Source of the DNA: Thermoplasmata archaeon
GTDB lineage: Archaea > Thermoplasmatota > SW-10-69-26
Assembly: GCA_003561665.1 (NCBI GenBank)
Contig: PWVY01000157.1
Coordinates: forward strand, 1 to 7,267
Length of the DNA stretch: 7,267 nucleotides
Reading direction: 5' to 3'
Shown here: piece by piece, positions 4,401 through 7,267 of the stretch
Numbering within the stretch: the stretch's first letter is position 1
Layout of the letters: every line of letters starts with the position of its first letter
Position numbers and translations under genes: made by a program
Notes under the pieces: generated by a model
The model's input: the letters and a program-made list of their open reading frames with translations, nothing else
The model's database searches: none
Told to the model about the DNA's origin: nothing

Positions 4401-7267
4401 AGGGGGGTCAAGCCGGTGGCATCGACGTGCACAACGCAGCCACCCTACCCACTGGCCAGCCGGTGCTTGGGATGGACGCTCACATGATCGGTCACAGCAT
4501 CACGGCGTTGCTCTTCATCGGATCACAGGATGAGACGGACCGCAACCTCTTCGACGTTCGCGGCGGGAGCATGGGAAGCGTGTACGTCCAGAACACAAGC
4601 GCCACCATCGATCAACTCACACGGTTGACGGCGGGAACCGCCGTGACCGGAGCTTCCGAATTCACGAGCACGAACCACAGCTTCGGCAGCGTGTACTGGT
4701 GCCCAACAGAGCAAGATGACGATGCGTGCCCAGAGGTGGAGACTGGGACGTTGGGCGCGGCGCGAGAAGAGGTGCCGCAGGTGACGGCGTTGTTCGTGGC
4801 AGGGAACGAGGAGAACACGTACACGCTGGATCGTCCCGAAGCGATCGGGCACGTGAGCCTCAGCCACGAGTTGGATGTCTGCACGGAGATTGGCATTGGA
4901 ACGGTGGTGCGGGAGGACGCGCCTCACATCACGACGCGGTTCGTGGACGTGGGTGCTCCCACCCAGTACCTGATGACGGACCGGACCCTCGACTTGCCGC
5001 CATGGCGCAACGACCATTCCTGGCGCACGTTCGACCGTTGTGAACTATCGAGCGTGGGGGCTCCTATCCTAAACGCGGAGGATCAGTTCCCCATGACAAC
5101 GGACGACTTGGGTGCGGGTCAGACCCTGCAGGTTCAGACCGTGGACGCGTTAAGCGTCGACAACCTCGGCCAGTACGTGCTCGGGACCGCAGGAGGCCCA
5201 GCCACGGGAACAGGGATGCCGGTTGATCTCCAGTTCGAACCGCCCGAATTGTGCGCGGGTCCCTACGCCGTGCACGAGAACGGGACCGTGCTACGCGGGT
5301 TCGGTTTGGACGAGCAACGGTGTTCGACCGACCTGGACACGTTCACGCAGGACCCCATCGGAGACCACGAGCGCCTCCTTGTCGCGATGGAGACACGCGG
5401 GAACGTTCCCGCCAACGCGTTCGGCGCGATCAACCCGTGCTATACCGGCCAATCAAGCGAGCGGTTCCTCACACTGAACGCGCTCGAGGAGAACGTCCCC
5501 GGCGGGAACCCCCTAGCCCAAGGCACCAGCGGGTGCTGGGCCACCCTAGAGGTGCGGGTGCCCCCAGGGCATGCTCGAAGCAACGAAACGAGCCCGGTGT
5601 GGGACCGGTTTGCACCCTCAGGCGTTGGGTGGCTTAGCGTGATGGCCGGCCCGGTTCACTGCGGGTACACGGACGATTCGAACATGCCGGTTCGATGCGC
5701 CACGGACGCGTTCCCCGTGCCCTACCACGTGGACGGGAGCGGAGGGTACGATCTGGACCGCTGGTTCCTACCCGAGGGCACGTACGAGTACCGTGTCACG
5801 TTGCACGGGCCCATCAGCACGCTCACGGGCGAGGAGGTGCTTGAGGGTGAGCTTCACCTCGACCGCGACCCCCTTGCTCAAGAAGGCCCGGTGCCTGGAC
5901 ATGCTCAACCGGTGGAGACGACGCAACCCGAGGGGGTGCTCTCCTGGATTGAACACGGGCCCGTGATGGATCAAGCGCCTGCCGCGTTGGAAGGGTTCAC
6001 AGTGCGCGTGCTCCACCAGGATGATGACGGTGAACCCGAGCACATCCACGTGGAAAGCCCGTTCCGGTTAACGAGTCACCACGACGTAGCCCCTGTCGTG
6101 TGCCTGGATGGCACCCCCTACCGGGGCTACGCGAACGATGCAAGCCTGGACTGGATTGGGGACCGAGGCACGTGGGCGACCACCTACCCGTTGGAGGTAT
6201 GGGAGAACGAGCCCGAGCTCCTTCCCCACGGGTGCACGAACGTGGACGACCCGGCCGTGCTCGAAGGCCCCGGCGTTCACGAAGCCGACGTAGGCCTCTG
6301 GCATGCCCCCTTCGGGGAAGCGCCCACACGCATCGCTTTGCCCCCAAGCGCCACGGTCGACCAGATCGTCGTGGACGAAGAGGATCCCGAGGTCCTGCTC
6401 ACGCCCGTGCAGGATGCCAACGGGGAACCGGTGCCCGCGTTGGACCACGAGGTCCTGGGCGAGATCGGGATCGGCGTGGACGATCTCAACGCGCCCGAAG
6501 TAAGCGGGCACATGAGCACAGGGGACCTATCCGAGGGCCTGTTCATCGAGGTCGATTTCAACGTCACCAGCCAAAGCCCCATCCGCGAGATCACGTTCGC
6601 AGGCGCCACGGACGACCCCCTGCACGAGAACTGGATCAACGCGACGCTCAACGAGAATACCGGTGAGGTCGAGGGGATCCGGCTTGCCTGGGACCACGAA
6701 GACGATACCGACCACCTCTGGTGCAGCCCGGAAACCCATGATGGGGACGTGGCCTGTCATACGCGCTTGAACCTCCCCCGCTCCGGGCAAGCCCCCGACG
6801 GGACCTGGTACCGACACGCAGCGCTGAACATCATGCTAGACCCCACAGACCCCAACACGCCCGGCATAGAACCCTCAGATCACGAAAACCGCATCAAGCT
6901 CTTCGAAGCGCTTGAACGCAGCATCCAAGACAACGAACCCCTCACGTTCGAGATCGACACCGATGACCGGCTCGAAGCCACAGACGAGGCCGGCAACGAG
7001 CTCTCCGAACGCATCCGCGATATCACGCTGGACCTCTCCCGCCCCTCGGATTTGCTACGGCCCTGCCAACCCACCGGGCTCGAAGTCCTCACCCAAAACG
7101 ACACCGTCACGCTTCGAACCCACATCCCCGAGAGCATCGACGACGTGGAACTCCTCCTCATCGAACGCCTCCAAAACGGGGTCTGGACCATTCAAGACTG
7201 GGTCCCCCTTGACGACACCACCAGCGTTGACCGCCACTGTGAGGAGGACCGGCAAGGCGACTGGCTC
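1433..7267 (+). CDS. Giant secreted acidic repeat protein, 3'-partial
   Basis: From the ATG at 1433 this frame runs 1945 codons with no stop and continues past the right edge. The start is supported by GGAGG eight bases upstream, the ATGA overlap and an immediate signal sequence (residues 1-22; no lipobox Cys). Residues 26-100 are a Pro/Ser/Asp/Glu-rich linker. Residues about 103-410 are mainly helical, probably coiled coil (for example 246-290), and end in four N-x-T-E units. Residues about 455-1180 carry about twelve repeats of the type VLVDLGGDDTF, suggesting an Asp-rich, possibly Ca-binding beta-solenoid. From residue 1090 on, 16 Cys appear in beta-rich, Ig-like modules (for example about 1703-1845 with PDGTWY, and about 1885-1945). 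I count 350 D+E against 89 K+R, of which only 10 are Lys, plus 14 N-X-S/T sequons. I do not recognise the family and see no enzyme motif. It is probably a structural or adhesive surface protein made together with its PKD neighbour; its C-terminus lies outside the window. Confidence 0.9.
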   Translation, partial: MRTPLTIALGTLLIIGGFTLAVTMTSDEGHPFSFQSPSTDSPTPASGEAVDDSTVRDGPPKTSSQQHRDGSENLEIPSPLIESPSPDASPLEMTEALLGPTPEDLRLVDPSMTLEEALRQHPAFPDEDPLTTSGVPEAGPVENALARLVQAHGILTEVKTAASQGDPVAQDLAPYAAAQLAEEAEKTGPTFTAASDLLSISTQADLRLNGEAQPVEDVGTLQEEVHRLYGLIGLPEVPVDPGVHDAGELARLVHATANVVEATHQAQDAAERAEALKADMDRFEAALSQGAFSPEDARWLVEVAQTVHEVTVLPIQQRLDALDTLYATSEEIVPHLVLSEHESPIQDLIGDVEDVASAEDILEQVQNETEGIEGTLNETEDFVRSAANETEEGAEDVVNQTEEVLGPLSEPLQDRFVDPFGAIVILGTGDDEVNGTGSPVPVNVPEAGLVGSLFPRAPLLVVAQGGDNTYVDIPRTLGADEAVQSTGEPVVSDDDLPVALDDFVQDSVPEPGLVSAFVDIAKVLFQITYDEAMGTVQAQEGVEVAIVADTPMQVVVDLEGDDTYKGERAAAYAAGGGTAAIYDAGGDDVFDVKKGVGLIEEDGLAIVKSFGGNDQVRVERGVGSALAPFEVNEEGQAVFEDRFSYRVGGLGGYVNFAGDNVYDVEEVGIGLSFHPSLPSGFAHGLPVTVPVALDLGGSSTGFSPVVFDEALEPSVDLERADGDYLRAWTLVSDWDRGHAEPPEFDDDGSFIMIGAGDQAVVLPSPSGFSEFVEFPGLRSMALDRSYEVDTEEPTEGTIRVDDHDVTIESRGMSNWLAGFFPGSSIELHNEILVHLDDTERVYEPPYPMILIDAGDTDDVYHNVTPHRMIANTTSMGPLGFGGENSNVYSDDVTLVPNLVLDTRGDDRYMGQAASLDTALLAHELRAQHDFETDEEQTDVLRHAAAGSVLVDLGGDDTFHGDVASVNLDMELGATTMTSLVHAAGGSNTIQGGQAGGIDVHNAATLPTGQPVLGMDAHMIGHSITALLFIGSQDETDRNLFDVRGGSMGSVYVQNTSATIDQLTRLTAGTAVTGASEFTSTNHSFGSVYWCPTEQDDDACPEVETGTLGAAREEVPQVTALFVAGNEENTYTLDRPEAIGHVSLSHELDVCTEIGIGTVVREDAPHITTRFVDVGAPTQYLMTDRTLDLPPWRNDHSWRTFDRCELSSVGAPILNAEDQFPMTTDDLGAGQTLQVQTVDALSVDNLGQYVLGTAGGPATGTGMPVDLQFEPPELCAGPYAVHENGTVLRGFGLDEQRCSTDLDTFTQDPIGDHERLLVAMETRGNVPANAFGAINPCYTGQSSERFLTLNALEENVPGGNPLAQGTSGCWATLEVRVPPGHARSNETSPVWDRFAPSGVGWLSVMAGPVHCGYTDDSNMPVRCATDAFPVPYHVDGSGGYDLDRWFLPEGTYEYRVTLHGPISTLTGEEVLEGELHLDRDPLAQEGPVPGHAQPVETTQPEGVLSWIEHGPVMDQAPAALEGFTVRVLHQDDDGEPEHIHVESPFRLTSHHDVAPVVCLDGTPYRGYANDASLDWIGDRGTWATTYPLEVWENEPELLPHGCTNVDDPAVLEGPGVHEADVGLWHAPFGEAPTRIALPPSATVDQIVVDEEDPEVLLTPVQDANGEPVPALDHEVLGEIGIGVDDLNAPEVSGHMSTGDLSEGLFIEVDFNVTSQSPIREITFAGATDDPLHENWINATLNENTGEVEGIRLAWDHEDDTDHLWCSPETHDGDVACHTRLNLPRSGQAPDGTWYRHAALNIMLDPTDPNTPGIEPSDHENRIKLFEALERSIQDNEPLTFEIDTDDRLEATDEAGNELSERIRDITLDLSRPSDLLRPCQPTGLEVLTQNDTVTLRTHIPESIDDVELLLIERLQNGVWTIQDWVPLDDTTSVDRHCEEDRQGDWL
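2531..2638 (+). repeat. Four N-x-T-E units spaced 10-11 residues
   Basis: Residues 367-402 of the giant protein contain NETE, NETE, NETE and NQTE, with the Asn at 367, 377, 388 and 399. The DNA shows the same short repeat (aacgagaccgag and variants at 2531, 2561, 2594 and 2627). Each unit is an N-glycosylation sequon. Eleven residues is three helical turns, so the Asn would fall on one face of a helix at the end of the coiled-coil region. This may be a decorated stalk segment. Confidence 0.7.
2807..4822 (+). repeat. GGDD-Y type repeat block
   Basis: Within the giant protein a 12-residue motif of the form 'three hydrophobics, D, x, G-G-D/N-D/N/T-x-Y/F' recurs. Copies start near residues 459 (VVAQGGDNTY), 553 (VVDLEGDDTY), 579 (IYDAGGDDVF), 605 (VKSFGGNDQV), 651 (VNFAGDNVY), 848 (IDAGDTDDVY), 897 (VLDTRGDDRY), 947 (LVDLGGDDTF), 978 (VHAAGGSNTI), 1026 (degenerate) and 1119 (FVAGNEENTY). 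A variant sits near 878-888 (GGENSNVY) and a decayed one near 1170-1179. Spacing is 26 residues for copies two to four and often near 25 or 50 elsewhere. This suggests solenoid coils with Asp/Asn turns, perhaps binding Ca. It is not the RTX nonapeptide. Confidence 0.75.

Noticed and set aside
2807..4822. RTX (haemolysin-type) calcium repeats
   Set aside because: The repeat lacks the tandem GGxGxDxLx nonapeptide. The units are about 25 residues or more apart and centre on GGDD-x-Y.
6100..6666. A 188-codon + strand frame with an Arg-rich product
   Set aside because: It is out of frame with the giant gene, and its composition (RRPRRSRSRRR) is typical of a frame-shifted reading of GC-rich DNA. 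It has no start signals and no domain.
1..7267. tRNA, rRNA, CRISPR array, insertion sequence, terminator or intergenic promoter
   Set aside because: Coding sequence covers essentially the whole window with a four-base overlap and no gap. I saw no direct repeat array, inverted terminal repeats or hairpin followed by a T-run.

Overview
The window is entirely coding on the + strand. It holds two adjacent genes for large, secreted or surface-exposed proteins, and there is no intergenic space. GC is about 60-63% in the lines I counted. Both proteins are acidic, poor in lysine, rich in N-X-S/T sequons and built from extracellular domain types. One has PKD-type Ig folds and ends in a short hydrophobic segment plus an Arg tail. 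The other starts with a signal sequence. Together these suggest an archaeon, plausibly a halophilic or marine euryarchaeote or Thermoplasmatota-like lineage. That assignment is an inference from composition and protein style; no phylogenetic marker is present and a bacterium is not excluded.

Region 1 (3-1436) is the 3' part of a gene whose true start lies upstream of the window. It encodes an N-terminal beta-rich domain, two PKD-like domains, a further Ig-like domain and a C-terminal hydrophobic segment with an RRRTR tail.

Region 2 (1433-7267) is a single uninterrupted reading frame of 1945 codons. It begins with ATG inside an ATGA overlap with the first gene and runs off the right edge without a stop, so any annotation that requires a stop codon would miss it and show only small shadow ORFs. 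The encoded protein has, in order: a signal or anchor sequence; a Pro/Ser/Asp-rich linker; a helical, probably coiled-coil section ending in four N-x-T-E units about 11 residues apart; a block of about a dozen 'phi-phi-phi-D-x-G-G-D-D-x-Y' repeats that may form a beta-solenoid; and a Cys-containing C-terminal half that looks like a string of beta-sandwich or Ig-like modules. The N-terminal 1089 residues have no Cys, while the remaining 856 have 16. No lysine occurs between residues 609 and 1821.

The overlapping stop and start and the internal GGAGG suggest the two proteins are made together. A reasonable guess is two parts of one cell-surface assembly, such as an adhesin, a stalk or an envelope complex. 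The sequence shows no enzyme active site, no RNA gene, no mobile element and no CRISPR array, and the function is unknown.
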